DNA from: Mucilaginibacter sp.
GTDB lineage: Bacteria; Bacteroidota; Bacteroidia; Sphingobacteriales; Sphingobacteriaceae
Assembly: GCA_030445275.1 (NCBI GenBank)
Contig: JAUCSE010000096.1
Coordinates: 1 to 41,640, forward strand
Direction: 5' to 3'
Length of the DNA stretch: 41,640 nt
Below are positions 1 to 9,152 of this stretch, in pieces. How positions within the stretch are numbered: the stretch's first letter is position 1; every line of letters starts with the position of its first letter. The notes beneath the pieces are model-generated. The model searched no databases. It was not told where the DNA came from and saw only the letters and a program-made list of their open reading frames with translations. A program made the translations under genes and the position numbers.

Positions 1-396
1 CATTGATTTATTATCTGTTTTATCCTCTGCTGTAATTACTTTTCCGCTTATTGTGGTGTAAGTAATGGCCTGGGTTATTTTATTAACCACAACTTTTAAT
101 TTGCCGGTGTTAATCACTACATTTCCACCAGACTCCGTTACTGTGAAACCAACATGGGATGCCCAATGGTTATTCACAACCAGTGATGGCGATTGTGAAA
201 ACGATTTCAAAATGGTGTATTTTACTTCAATAATATCGTCACGACATATTTTTATCTTCATCAGTCCCTTATTCAGTGAAAAACTGACCCCATCAGCTTC
301 TTTTTTATAGGATATGATATTCGCGTTAACATTTTCAGCTTTTAGCCAAAAGCCGGTCAGCAGTATTAAAAACAGGATTAATTTTTGCTTGAGCAT
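1..396 (-). CDS. GH31-like alpha-glycosidase, N-terminal part only (partial)
   Basis: Reading leftwards from an ATG at 396, the frame stays open for 132 codons to the window edge, so the gene is cut by the window. The product starts with a signal peptide (MLKQKLILFLILLTGFWLKA) followed by a beta-rich domain. Its pattern (VSFSLNKGLMKIKIC, then SLVVNNHW, then a T-x-x-L-K-V-V-V strand) resembles the N-terminal galactose-mutarotase-like domain before the catalytic barrel of secreted GH31 alpha-glucosidases and alpha-xylosidases of Bacteroidota. The catalytic domain lies outside the window, so enzyme class and substrate cannot be confirmed. It is divergent from the SusC/SusD pair at 1083-5887, separated by 686 bp, which fits a polysaccharide utilisation locus. 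The family call rests on N-terminal pattern only. Confidence 0.62.
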   Translation of the reverse strand, partial: MLKQKLILFLILLTGFWLKAENVNANIISYKKEADGVSFSLNKGLMKIKICRDDIIEVKYTILKSFSQSPSLVVNNHWASHVGFTVTESGGNVVINTGKLKVVVNKITQAITYTTISGKVITAEDKTDNKSM

Positions 397-1082
397 AGTT
401 TGAGTTTATATAATTTATATCAATTGGTGTGTATCTGTACTATATTGTAATGGCATTTTTTATAAATATACCCCTTAAAATTCCCCGAAACATTGTTTGC
501 ATTAGCGGGTACAAATTGCAATTTTATGCTGTGCAACAGTATCTAAACCCGGATCGAAAGATCACTAAAAATACAACAGCATGTAAATACCGCCTTTTTA
601 GTACCCATATTAAACATTATTACAGCTGTGGACTATAAGTTTATAGGGAGGCTAAATTAGATCGCTTTAATTGTTTAATACTTGCTAAAGTGTTTAAGAA
701 TAGGGGGTGAAATGTTAACCACACGCGTATCAAACAAATATTTATACTAATTACAGTCAACCGTTACTAATTTTATTACTCCACTTAAACAGCAGAGCAA
801 TCAGCTATCTTTCTAAAAAGAACAAAACAGCAGTGCTTCATAGTGATTGGGATACATTTGTATACCTATTTGTTAACAAATGCCCCCTCCCCGGCATACT
901 GCTTAAGATTATTTTTGATTGTCAGCAATACTGATCCAATTAGACCAATTAAACCAGTTTTACATTTTTACAATCAGAACATGACGTGTTTGATTTTGCG
1001 CTGCAATCGATTGTGATTTTTCTATTAACATTAATTCCGCAATTAATATACTCAAAAATCAATAAACTAAAAACCCCCAATT
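397..1082. promoter_or_regulatory. Divergent intergenic region between the GH31-like gene and susC
   Basis: This 686-bp gap has no convincing gene; a 69-codon open frame at 429-638 has no recognisable features. It probably carries both divergent promoters. Seen in it: TACATTTG at 853-860, an exact match to the Bacteroidota -7 box in the susC direction but 220 bp from the start codon; a perfect 14-bp palindrome ATTTGTTAACAAAT at 868-881; and a short direct repeat of CCAATTA around 935-950. The palindrome is a candidate operator. No regulator gene lies next to it. Confidence 0.4.
868..881. promoter_or_regulatory. 14-bp perfect palindrome, candidate operator
   Basis: ATTTGTTAACAAAT is perfectly self-complementary and lies just downstream of a TACATTTG box (853-860) in the intergenic region upstream of the first susC. 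Position and symmetry suit a dimeric repressor or activator site. The cognate regulator is not identifiable in this window. Confidence 0.3.
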
Positions 1083-4000
1083 ATGAGCATGAAAATTACC
1101 AATCTGACAAGGCTGCTAAGACCAGCAAAATTACGGCACTTGCTGCTACTGCTAGTGTCCATTAGCGCTCTGCCTGTTATGGCCCAAACAACTACTATTA
1201 AAGGGATAGTAACATCGGCCGATGATAATAGCCCGCTTCCCGGCGTTACAGTGGTGGAAAAAGGAAAACAAAACGGCATAATTACCGCTGCCGATGGTTC
1301 TTATTCACTTAATGTACCTGGAGATGCTACCCTGGTGTTTTCTTTTATAGGATTTACCAAACAGGAGGTAAAATTAAATGGAAAAACTGTACTTAATGTA
1401 AAACTACAAAGTGACAGTAAAGCACTTAATGAAGTAGTGGTAATAGGTTATGGTACAGCCCGGAAAAAGGATTTAATAGGTTCAGTAAATGTAGTGGCAG
1501 CTAAAGATGCGGGTGCCAACACCAATACCAGTGCCGCACAGTTGCTTATAGGTAAAGCCTCAGGTGTACAGGTATTAAATTCAAATGGTACCCCAGGTTC
1601 AAATGCCCAGATCATTGTACGTGGTACAGGCTCATTTACTAATGTTGAACCATTGTATGTGATTGATGGCATACAGAGCGATGCCAATCTTTTTAATACC
1701 ATCAATCCACAGGATATTGAGAATATTACAATTTTGAAAGACGCAGCATCCACAGCTATTTATGGTGTTGCTGCTGCTAATGGCGTGGTTATAGTTACTA
1801 CCAAAAAAGGTAAAAGTGGTACACCTCAAATATCATTTGATTCGCAGGTTGGTACTTCATCGGCCTGGAAACAACTCGACCTGCTTAAAGCAAATGATTA
1901 TGTTGATCTGTTAAAGGATATAGCAGCCACCAATAATCTTACGCCCCCGGCTAAACTAAGTACCCCTTATGTATCGGTTGATCGTACTGATTGGCAAAAG
2001 GCCATTTTTAAAACAGCTTTATCTACCCAAAATAACGTAAGCATTAGTGGTGGTAGCGATAAGGTGACCTATAATCTGTCACTGGGCTATATAACCCAGG
2101 AGGCTATTGTTAAAGATTATAACCTGAAAAGATTAAACAGTCGTTTTTCGTTAGACGAAAAGCTCGGGCGTTTTCATTTTGGCCAAAGCCTTAACATTCG
2201 TTATACCAATACCAATGGCCAAACAGCCAGCATACTTAATGCAATTACCTATGCACCTTATCAGCCAATATATGACCCCTCTGTTCTGGGTGGTTACTCC
2301 ATTCTTACCAATGTTGATGATAACAGTAATGCTGTAAATCCATTACAAGCCTTAGGTGTTCAAACATTATCAAGTAACGATCTGGTATTATATCCACAGT
2401 TTTTTGGCGAAGTAAATATTATCAAAGGTTTAACTTTCAGGTCACAGCTGGCTGGTGTATATGGCAATACCACAAACGATTCGTACCAGATACCTTATGT
2501 TACCTCAAACAATCTGGCCTATAGCCGCCAGGCTGGTCGTGCGTTTACCAGTTACTCTAATTATACTTTTGAAAACTACCTGTCGTACAACGGCACTTTT
2601 GGTAAGCACAATATATCGGTAACAGCAGGTACCAGCTATATTGATGCCGGATCAAATAAATACCTGAGCGTATTGGGTACAGGAATGTTAAATGATAACG
2701 TAAAAGATATAGGCGTAGCGCCAACCATTACCAGCCAGGCTAACACATCGGGTTATTATACACAATTTGGCCGGGCAATCTCTTATTATGGCCGGGTGAT
2801 ATATACATTTAATGATCGTTATATATTATCAGGCAGTATCCGTCGTGATGGTTCATCAAACTTTGGTCCTCAAAGCCGTTATGGTAATTTCCCCGGAGCT
2901 GGCTTTGCGTGGCGCTTTTCCGAAGAGGATTTTGTAAAATCGGCACTTCCGTTTATCAGCGATGGTAAATTACGTGTAGGCTGGGGCCGTACAGGTAATA
3001 ACAAGTTTGGTTTAACCACTACACAAGTATTTACCTTTGGTGGTACACCAACCGGTAACCTGGTTTATTCCCTGGGCCAGAATGAAGCGTTTGTAAATGG
3101 CACAACAGTAACCTCTATTGCAAACCCGCTATTAAGATGGGAACAAACAGATCAAACTGATGTAGGGCTTGATCTTGGTTTCCTGAACAACCAGCTTACT
3201 GTATCCCTTGATTACTATAACAGAAAAAGCAGTGGTTTACTGGTAGGTATTCCAGTACCAACCAGTGTAGGAGTTGGTGGATTAAGCGGAGTTAACAGTA
3301 CTTTAATCACCAATGCCGCTGATGCTCAAAATAAAGGTTTCGAATTTCAGGTGGGCTACCGGGGCAAGGTTAATGACTTCAATTACAATGTAAGTGTAAA
3401 TGGCGCTTATAATCAAAATAAAACATTATCACTGGGTACCCAATCACCAACGCCAATAATTGGAGGCTACTTTGATAACTTAAATGGTATCACTTTAACA
3501 CAACCGGGATCGCCTATCGGTGCATTTTATGGTTACAAGGTTGACCATGTAGCCAGCAGCCAGGCAGAAATTGATGCTTTAAATGCCACTGCCAGACAAA
3601 AAACCGGAAATCCAAGCGCGGTATATCAGTCAGGTTTATTACCCGGCGATTTTATATTCAAAGATCTTAACAACGACGGAAGTGTTGATAGTAAAGACCA
3701 GAAGGTACTTGGCAGCTCTATTCCTAAGTTTATATATGGTTTTAATGCCGGAGCTTCCTATAAAAACTTTGATCTTAACATTGTTATCTCTGGTGTTCAG
3801 GGAGTACAATTGGTTAATTCACTTAAATTTTACACAGAAAATGCCTCAACCGGGCACAACGCTTCTACAGCTATTTTAAACAGGTGGGAAAAATCGGGCG
3901 ATGTTGCTTCGTTACCGCGTGCAGGCCAGAATGTTACGGCATCAGGAAATTTAAGACCGTCTGACTTTTTTGTTGAGAATGGTTCATACCTGCGGGCACG

Positions 4001-4262
4001 TAACATCACTTTAGGTTACACTTTCAGCAAAACAGCCCTAAAATCATTCTCGGGTAATGTATTAAGCAGGCTGCGGGTTTATGTAGCCGCTCAAAACTTA
4101 TTTACCATAACCGGATATAAAGGATATGATCCTGAAGTAAGTACACAAACCAATGGCGGTGTCAACGGCGCTGCTACCGACTATATATTTAACCGTGGTA
4201 TTGATGACGGCCAGATACCGCAGCCACGTACATTTTTGGCGGGCGTACAAGTTGGATTTTAA
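1083..4262 (+). CDS. SusC/RagA family TonB-linked outer membrane transporter
   Basis: This is a 1059-residue outer-membrane beta-barrel that takes up a ligand with its SusD partner using TonB energy. A signal peptide (about 1-34, ending ALPVMA) is followed by a carboxypeptidase-regulatory-like domain (about 38-115, with SPLPGVTV and AADGSYSLNVP), the junction motif NEVVVIGYGT, a plug domain (about 125-240, with the LKDAASTAIYG signature) and the barrel ending in GVQVGF. There is no N-terminal STN domain, so it is probably not controlled by a FecR/ECF-sigma pair, unlike the second SusC at 15708-19070. Its stop codon TAA shares a base with an ATG of the susD frame (TAATG at 4260-4264), so the two are co-transcribed. 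The nearby divergent GH31-like gene suggests an alpha-linked glycan ligand; this is inference. Confidence 0.95.
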   Translation: MSMKITNLTRLLRPAKLRHLLLLLVSISALPVMAQTTTIKGIVTSADDNSPLPGVTVVEKGKQNGIITAADGSYSLNVPGDATLVFSFIGFTKQEVKLNGKTVLNVKLQSDSKALNEVVVIGYGTARKKDLIGSVNVVAAKDAGANTNTSAAQLLIGKASGVQVLNSNGTPGSNAQIIVRGTGSFTNVEPLYVIDGIQSDANLFNTINPQDIENITILKDAASTAIYGVAAANGVVIVTTKKGKSGTPQISFDSQVGTSSAWKQLDLLKANDYVDLLKDIAATNNLTPPAKLSTPYVSVDRTDWQKAIFKTALSTQNNVSISGGSDKVTYNLSLGYITQEAIVKDYNLKRLNSRFSLDEKLGRFHFGQSLNIRYTNTNGQTASILNAITYAPYQPIYDPSVLGGYSILTNVDDNSNAVNPLQALGVQTLSSNDLVLYPQFFGEVNIIKGLTFRSQLAGVYGNTTNDSYQIPYVTSNNLAYSRQAGRAFTSYSNYTFENYLSYNGTFGKHNISVTAGTSYIDAGSNKYLSVLGTGMLNDNVKDIGVAPTITSQANTSGYYTQFGRAISYYGRVIYTFNDRYILSGSIRRDGSSNFGPQSRYGNFPGAGFAWRFSEEDFVKSALPFISDGKLRVGWGRTGNNKFGLTTTQVFTFGGTPTGNLVYSLGQNEAFVNGTTVTSIANPLLRWEQTDQTDVGLDLGFLNNQLTVSLDYYNRKSSGLLVGIPVPTSVGVGGLSGVNSTLITNAADAQNKGFEFQVGYRGKVNDFNYNVSVNGAYNQNKTLSLGTQSPTPIIGGYFDNLNGITLTQPGSPIGAFYGYKVDHVASSQAEIDALNATARQKTGNPSAVYQSGLLPGDFIFKDLNNDGSVDSKDQKVLGSSIPKFIYGFNAGASYKNFDLNIVISGVQGVQLVNSLKFYTENASTGHNASTAILNRWEKSGDVASLPRAGQNVTASGNLRPSDFFVENGSYLRARNITLGYTFSKTALKSFSGNVLSRLRVYVAAQNLFTITGYKGYDPEVSTQTNGGVNGAATDYIFNRGIDDGQIPQPRTFLAGVQVGF

Positions 4263-4288
4263 TGATAAAAAATATTAAAGATATAATT

Positions 4289-5887
4289 ATGAAAAAATAT
4301 ATTAAATATCTGATAGTTGTAGTTTTAATGATTGCAACCGGAGGGTGTAAGAAGAGTTTGGATTTAGAAAATAAAAGCGCATACACCTATGACACCTATT
4401 TTACAAGTGATGCCGCTATAAATCAGGCCGTGATAGCCAGCTATGCAACCTTATTGCATACAGGTTTGTGGGCCCGCGAATGGTATTATATTTTTGATTT
4501 GCTGGGCTACGATGCCAAAAATGACCAGCCACTACAAGGTGACCTTTTGGCCCTGGCACAATATAATTTTGCCCCGAATCAACCGCAGTTGGATGCCATG
4601 TGGTCATCACTATACCGGTTGATCATGAGATCAAACGTTGTAATTAATCGCGCCCAGGCCTGGAAACCGGCTAATACAGCCGAACAAGCCGATCAAAAGC
4701 AATACATTGCCGAAGCTAAATTTTTACGGGCCTATGCTTATTTTAACCTGGTTAATTTGTATGGCCGAGTGCCCTTACGTAAGGAATACATCCCTCTGCC
4801 AACTCCAGCTGAAATTAATCTGCCTCGTGCTGCTGTTGCAGATATATGGGCCTTTATTGAACAAGATTTAAAAGATGCGGAAACCGATCTGCCTGTTTCT
4901 TACGCTGCTACAACTAGTTTTGGCCGTGCTACCAGGGGAGCCGCAGTTGCGTTGCTTGGTAAATCATACCTATACGAAAAAAAATGGACCGATGCGATTA
5001 CTGAGCTAACCAAATTGACTCAATCTCCATATACCTATGCATTAGCGCCAGTGTATAATAACCTGTTTGATGATCCTAATCAGGATAGCCCCGCCTTGAA
5101 CCCAGAAACTATTTTCCAGGTAATGAATCAGGCATGGACTGATTGGGGTATTGGTAATCAGTATTACTTGTTTGGTGGCCAGGAAACATGGGGCGGAAAA
5201 GCAACCCACTCTGACCGGGCGCAGGAATATGGTTTTAACGACTGGAACAATGTGTTTATTACTACTACAGCCGTTAAAGCTTTTACCTACACCAACCCGC
5301 AAACCAATGCTACCTATGTTGACCCGAGAGCGGCCTATACTTTTTATGGCAATGCGGCCAGCGGCGGTGAAACCCAATACTGTCAGCAATGTTCAACCGG
5401 GACTGTAGCCTTTCCATATGCAACAATGGGTTATAAATATTTAAAATATGAGTACTATAACAAAGTAGCAACTTATGGCGGCCCGCAAAGTGGTATTAAC
5501 GGTCAGGTATTACGTTATGCTGATGTGTTATTAATGTTGGCAGAGGCCTACATACAGCAGGGAAATACAGGTGGCCAACCATTGGCACTCATTAATCAGG
5601 TGCGTAGCAGGCCAAGTGTTAATGCGCCGCTTTATACTAGCCTGGGTGGCCAATCAGATGCCATGACCATATTGATGCGCGAAAGACAGCTGGAGTTAAC
5701 CGGCGAACAATCCCGTTATTTTGATCTGATACGTTGGGGCTTAGCCAAACAAACCATAAATGCCGAGCGGCAAGTGGAAGATGGGACACAGCCATTTCAG
5801 GATAAAAATATTTTGCTACCTATTCCTTTATCTGAAAAGAACGCGAACTCCAGTGTGTCCAATGATATAAAAGGCGACTGGAATTAA
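4289..5887 (+). CDS. SusD/RagB family surface glycan-binding lipoprotein
   Basis: This is the surface lipoprotein that caps the SusC transporter and binds its ligand. The chosen start gives MKKYIKYLIVV..IATGGCKK, a standard lipobox with the acylated Cys at residue 20; 532 residues. An in-frame ATG at 4262 overlaps the susC stop and would add nine residues, so coupled translation from there is possible. SusD hallmarks: AEAKFLRAYAYFNLVNLYG in the TPR-like helical core, and near the end RYADVLLMLAEAY and RERQLELTGEQSRYFDLIRWG. The last residues fit the usual LLPIPLSE..N end of the family. A strong terminator follows immediately (5896-5945), closing a two-gene susCD transcript. Confidence 0.94.
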   Translation: MKKYIKYLIVVVLMIATGGCKKSLDLENKSAYTYDTYFTSDAAINQAVIASYATLLHTGLWAREWYYIFDLLGYDAKNDQPLQGDLLALAQYNFAPNQPQLDAMWSSLYRLIMRSNVVINRAQAWKPANTAEQADQKQYIAEAKFLRAYAYFNLVNLYGRVPLRKEYIPLPTPAEINLPRAAVADIWAFIEQDLKDAETDLPVSYAATTSFGRATRGAAVALLGKSYLYEKKWTDAITELTKLTQSPYTYALAPVYNNLFDDPNQDSPALNPETIFQVMNQAWTDWGIGNQYYLFGGQETWGGKATHSDRAQEYGFNDWNNVFITTTAVKAFTYTNPQTNATYVDPRAAYTFYGNAASGGETQYCQQCSTGTVAFPYATMGYKYLKYEYYNKVATYGGPQSGINGQVLRYADVLLMLAEAYIQQGNTGGQPLALINQVRSRPSVNAPLYTSLGGQSDAMTILMRERQLELTGEQSRYFDLIRWGLAKQTINAERQVEDGTQPFQDKNILLPIPLSEKNANSSVSNDIKGDWN

Positions 5888-5895
5888 TAATTGAC

Positions 5896-5945
5896 ACAGC
5901 AACAAAAAGACCGGTTATTTGAATAACCGGTCTTTTTGTTGCTGT
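5896..5945. terminator. Bidirectional terminator, perfect 24-bp stem
   Basis: A perfect inverted repeat of 24 bases per arm with only TG between the arms (practical loop about four bases). The core AGACCGGTTATT/AATAACCGGTCT is flanked by A-runs on the left and T-runs on the right, so it works on both strands. It sits between the convergent susD gene and the small gene ending at 5968. Confidence 0.9.
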
Positions 5946-5967
5946 TTACTTGGTAAAAAAACGAAAT

Positions 5968-6279
5968 CTACTGGAAAAATTCTTCGGTAGAGGCGACTAA
6001 AGAAAGCAACTCCAATTTGGGTTCTACCTCAAGTCCACTTGACCAAAGCTGTGCATCGAATTTCTTGAATGATTCCAATGTCGTTAAAACCTGATGGGCT
6101 GCCTCATTTTCAAACTGATCAAAGTGCATAAATGTTTTTCCGTCTGGCAGCAACCAGCATCCGTATTTAATTCCCGGGTGATTGAGTTCTTTTAACTCTT
6201 TTACAATATCAGCAATATTTACCTGGTTAATTGGCGCAAATTCAGGTGTGGTGGTGTATTGTACTCTTACTATTTTCAT
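5968..6279 (-). CDS. Small dimeric alpha/beta-barrel-like protein
   Basis: A 103-residue cytosolic protein with no signal peptide. The layout is a beta strand at the start (KIVRVQYTT), a helix (IADIVKELKEL), then strands with YGCWLLPDGKTFMHFDQFEN, a helix ending in FKKFDAQLW, and a final strand ELLSLVAS. That pattern and size match the dimeric alpha-beta barrel fold (antibiotic-biosynthesis-monooxygenase and stress-responsive barrel group). The central His (MHFDQF) is typical of such proteins, but no catalytic residue set can be assigned. Start is the ATG at 6279. It is separate from the susD transcript, from which the terminator at 5896-5945 isolates it. Family placement is by pattern only. 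Confidence 0.6.
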   Translation of the reverse strand: MKIVRVQYTTTPEFAPINQVNIADIVKELKELNHPGIKYGCWLLPDGKTFMHFDQFENEAAHQVLTTLESFKKFDAQLWSSGLEVEPKLELLSLVASTEEFFQ

Positions 6280-6397
6280 GACTACTGATTAAGTTATTAT
6301 ATGAATAAAACTACCAGCTAAACATTAACAATAAAACATGCAAATGTGACTTTTTACAGGGTGTTTTGCGACAAAAAGTATAGATATCTCCTGAAGA

Positions 6398-6925
6398 CTA
6401 ATAGGTCCTTTTTGTTCCATAAAAATAAATGGTAAAATCCTCATCCATTAATTTTCGCGGAGTGTTTTCATAATAACGGTTGATAGCGCTAATAAAACTT
6501 TCCAGGCTGGGTGCGATGTCTTCATCAAAAGGCTCATTATGGTTATAACAAAATATTTCGCCAGGATGATGGTTGTATAAACCATCCTGATCATAACAGA
6601 TAAAAGAACGAAAACCAGTTGTAGTGCCAAATAATGGAAATTGATTTTGTTTTAGTTTATAATTATTCTTCTCTGCATCCAACCTGATCAGCAGCATTTC
6701 TTCGAGGGTAAAGAAGCGGTATCCGCTCACAAAAAACACACTTTCATCGGCAGTTTGGCCATTTCTCCATCGATACAAAAGTTTGATATTTTGGGGCAAT
6801 TGAACTTTATACCTCCGCTCCAGCGCCGTAATCTGATCATTATACAGTGACGGATTTAAGGCCTCCAACATAGATGGCCTAAAGGTTTTAAGATGCTTCT
6901 CAAGGGTAAATAGTAACTCTTTCAA
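6398..6925 (-). CDS. SMI1/KNR4 (SUKH) family protein
   Basis: A 175-residue soluble protein with the SUKH signature: an N-terminal helix, then LNPSLYNDQITALERRYKVQLPQNIKLLYRWRNGQ (about 24-58), an F-x-L-E-E-M helix, FPLFGTTTGFRSFICYD (about 95-111), and a C-terminal SLESFISAI helix. SUKH domains often act as immunity proteins against contact-dependent or polymorphic toxins, and also occur as general binding domains. No toxin gene lies next to it. The reading frame opens after a stop and the first usable start is TTG at 6925; the first ATG (6871) would cut into the conserved N-terminal helix, so TTG is preferred. A 28-bp gap separates it from the lipoprotein gene upstream. Confidence 0.75.
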   Translation of the reverse strand: MKELLFTLEKHLKTFRPSMLEALNPSLYNDQITALERRYKVQLPQNIKLLYRWRNGQTADESVFFVSGYRFFTLEEMLLIRLDAEKNNYKLKQNQFPLFGTTTGFRSFICYDQDGLYNHHPGEIFCYNHNEPFDEDIAPSLESFISAINRYYENTPRKLMDEDFTIYFYGTKRTY

Positions 6926-6953
6926 TTTCTGATGAATTTAAACTTCACTGTTA

Positions 6954-7496
6954 TTACGCTTTGTCAATCCGGACATCTTCAATACGCTGAAGATATCCCT
7001 TTATGGATTCCGTTTGTAATTTCCCATCCACTATTTTCATCTCCATAACTGAATGACGCTCCAGGTTAGTTTGCAAGTTTAATGTAAATGAAAACTGCAT
7101 TTTTTCGTTATACTTATGAGCAACACCATCATTATCATAAAGCGCAATATCCTTAATAGTAAATTCTTCGGGCACATAAACCTCATTACGACTTTTGCCT
7201 AATTCTATTGAGAAAGAAATTACAAGGTCGCCCTTACCCTCGGGTTCAGTATAAACGCTTAGTACCGGCGTGCGGCTATTTGAAATAGAAATATCACCAG
7301 TAAAAGCGGGGTAGCCCACTACGCTAAAACGCTTCCCTTTATTGGTTTTATCGCCGCTTAGCACATTTAATTCATGCTTAGTTATCAATTGTTTACTCTT
7401 TTCAAAATTACCACCACCAGAACTGCACGATGTGGCCAAAGCCCAAACAGTGGTTACCAAAATAGTTGCCGCGAGATTAAGTTTTCTGCTTTCCAT
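6954..7496 (-). CDS. Putative lipoprotein of unknown function
   Basis: A 180-residue protein beginning with a signal peptide and lipobox (ALATSC, acylated Cys at about residue 24) followed by a Ser/Gly-rich linker. The rest is predicted mostly beta strand (RFSVVGYPAFTGDISI, LVISFSIELGKS, MQFSFTLNLQ), which suggests a single beta-sandwich domain. I do not recognise the family. It lies upstream of the SMI1/KNR4 gene on the same strand with 28 bp between, so the two may be co-transcribed. Start is the ATG at 7496. Confidence 0.7.
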   Translation of the reverse strand: MESRKLNLAATILVTTVWALATSCSSGGGNFEKSKQLITKHELNVLSGDKTNKGKRFSVVGYPAFTGDISISNSRTPVLSVYTEPEGKGDLVISFSIELGKSRNEVYVPEEFTIKDIALYDNDGVAHKYNEKMQFSFTLNLQTNLERHSVMEMKIVDGKLQTESIKGYLQRIEDVRIDKA

Positions 7497-7913
7497 CTTA
7501 TGACTTTTATTTATTTACAAAACACATTGTTAATTAAATACCAATAATTCTTACCTATCCTTTACATCAGATTTAGATACCCACTCCTGTTCAATAAAAA
7601 CAGTTAACTCTAAGGTAATAGAATATTTGAGCATATTCACAAAACAATTACTGGTTTTTAACGTGCTTATTTGCACATAAATTCGAGGCTGCAAATCCAA
7701 ATTACTGATATTCCATAACTGTTGCTGCATCAAAACAGCTTTGTAACAACATTGTAAAACCCATATCTGATTCATGTAAAATAAAAAAATGTTTTGCTCA
7801 TTATCCCCTCAGGTGTATGACCTTTGCGCAAACGCAATTCCCCGGTTTAAACCTCCTCATTACATAAAAAATGATACAGGTTTTGAGTTAATAAAAGCGT
7901 TTTTAAATTTTCC
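7497..7913. other. Intergenic region, no supported gene
   Basis: This 417-bp gap separates the divergent lipoprotein and MFS genes. A minus-strand open frame at 7551-7775 (74 codons) encodes a Cys/Gln-rich peptide without domain, signal or membrane segment, and I do not consider it a gene. The gap presumably holds both promoters. No exact TAnnTTTG box was found in it. Confidence 0.4.
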
Positions 7914-9152
7914 ATGACTATAAGTACTCAAAAAATCAGGCCTATAAAAGAAAAAAATCAACCTACAGCTACCCTACTGGCGTTTGCGCTTATGCCTTTA
8001 TCAGGCTTTGCAACTGATGTTTACATTCCTTCTTTACCTGCAATGGGGGCTGTAATGCATATCAGCAGTATACAGGTACAGCTTACCTTAAGTCTTTTTC
8101 TGATTAGCTATGGAGTTTCACAATTATTCATAGGCAGTATTTTAGATAGTTTTGGCCGCTTCAATTTTAGTATGGCCGGCTTGATAACTTTTGCAATAGC
8201 AAGTTTGATAATTGCCAATACCCATAACATTTATTTGATATACCTGATGCGTGTTATACATGGCATAACCGTAGCGCTAATAATCGTGGCAAAAAGGGCT
8301 TATTTTGTTGATCAGTTTAGTGGCGAAAAATTAAAACATTATCTAAGTCTGTTTACCATCATATGGTCTACCGGGCCTATTGTTGCCCCATTTGTTGGTG
8401 GATATTTACAAAGCGCTTTTGGCTGGGAATCAAATTTTTACTTTTTAGCGGGCTATGCTATTTTAATAGCCATACTGGAATATATATTCAGCGGCGAAAC
8501 GTTGAAACACCGTACAGAGTTCAACATCAAAAAAATAGTTGGTATTTACGCTGAGATGATCAAAACAAGCAGCTTTACACTGGGTTTATTAATGTTGGGA
8601 CTGGCTTACACCATGGTAATGGTTTATAACATGACAGGCCCTTTTATTATTGAACATCAGTTACAATTAACACCCATTACTGCCGGGTATTGTTCGTTAA
8701 TATTGGGTTTTGCCTGGATGGTTGGTGGCTTTATTGGCAAAGCAACTATCAACAAACCGTTTTATAACAAACTGCTTATCAACCTGTTTTTCCAGATAAC
8801 ATTTGTGGCCTTGATGATCATTAGCCTTAGCTTTATGTCTAACTTGTTTTCTTTAGTGTTCTTTGCATTCATGATCCATATTGGCGCGGGGTATACTTAC
8901 AACAATTACTTTACTTACAGCATGAGCAGGTTCCCTAAAAATGCAGGTATAGCAGGCGGTCTTTCAGGTGGTGTGGTGTATATTATCGTATCATTTTTGA
9001 GCTATGGCATTGTATCATTTATCCCGGCAAAAGACGAACGAAACCTTAGTTACAGCTATTTGATACTCATTCTGCTATCGGGATTAGTAATGTATGTTAT
9101 TTTCAGAATAAACAAAAAACACAAGGCAGTAAAGGCGGCAATTGCCGTGTAG
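7914..9152 (+). CDS. MFS transporter, Bcr/CflA-like drug exporter
   Basis: A 412-residue inner-membrane protein with about 12 hydrophobic segments. The first helix and loop read GFATDVYIPSLPAMGAVM and IQVQLTLSLFLISYGVSQLFIGSILDSFGRF, which is the Bcr/CflA drug/H+ antiporter signature (D-x-Y-x-P-S-L-P, then the Q-L-x-x-G..DxxGR loop between helices 2 and 3). Helix 5 has the antiporter-type stretch TGPIVAPFVGGYL. Likely role: proton-driven export of a small toxic compound; the substrate cannot be predicted. Its stop codon (9150-9152) abuts the stop of the convergent LytTR regulator (9153-9155) with no base between, so no terminator fits between the two coding regions. Confidence 0.85.
   Translation: MTISTQKIRPIKEKNQPTATLLAFALMPLSGFATDVYIPSLPAMGAVMHISSIQVQLTLSLFLISYGVSQLFIGSILDSFGRFNFSMAGLITFAIASLIIANTHNIYLIYLMRVIHGITVALIIVAKRAYFVDQFSGEKLKHYLSLFTIIWSTGPIVAPFVGGYLQSAFGWESNFYFLAGYAILIAILEYIFSGETLKHRTEFNIKKIVGIYAEMIKTSSFTLGLLMLGLAYTMVMVYNMTGPFIIEHQLQLTPITAGYCSLILGFAWMVGGFIGKATINKPFYNKLLINLFFQITFVALMIISLSFMSNLFSLVFFAFMIHIGAGYTYNNYFTYSMSRFPKNAGIAGGLSGGVVYIIVSFLSYGIVSFIPAKDERNLSYSYLILILLSGLVMYVIFRINKKHKAVKAAIAV

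Noticed and set aside
429..638. 69-codon plus-strand open frame in the divergent intergenic region
   Set aside because: No domain, signal or family pattern. It lies in an A/T-rich gap expected to hold promoters, and is probably chance.
7551..7775. 74-codon minus-strand open frame upstream of the lipoprotein gene
   Set aside because: The peptide looks random (Cys/Gln-rich, no hydrophobic core), and it occupies the region where the lipoprotein promoter should be.
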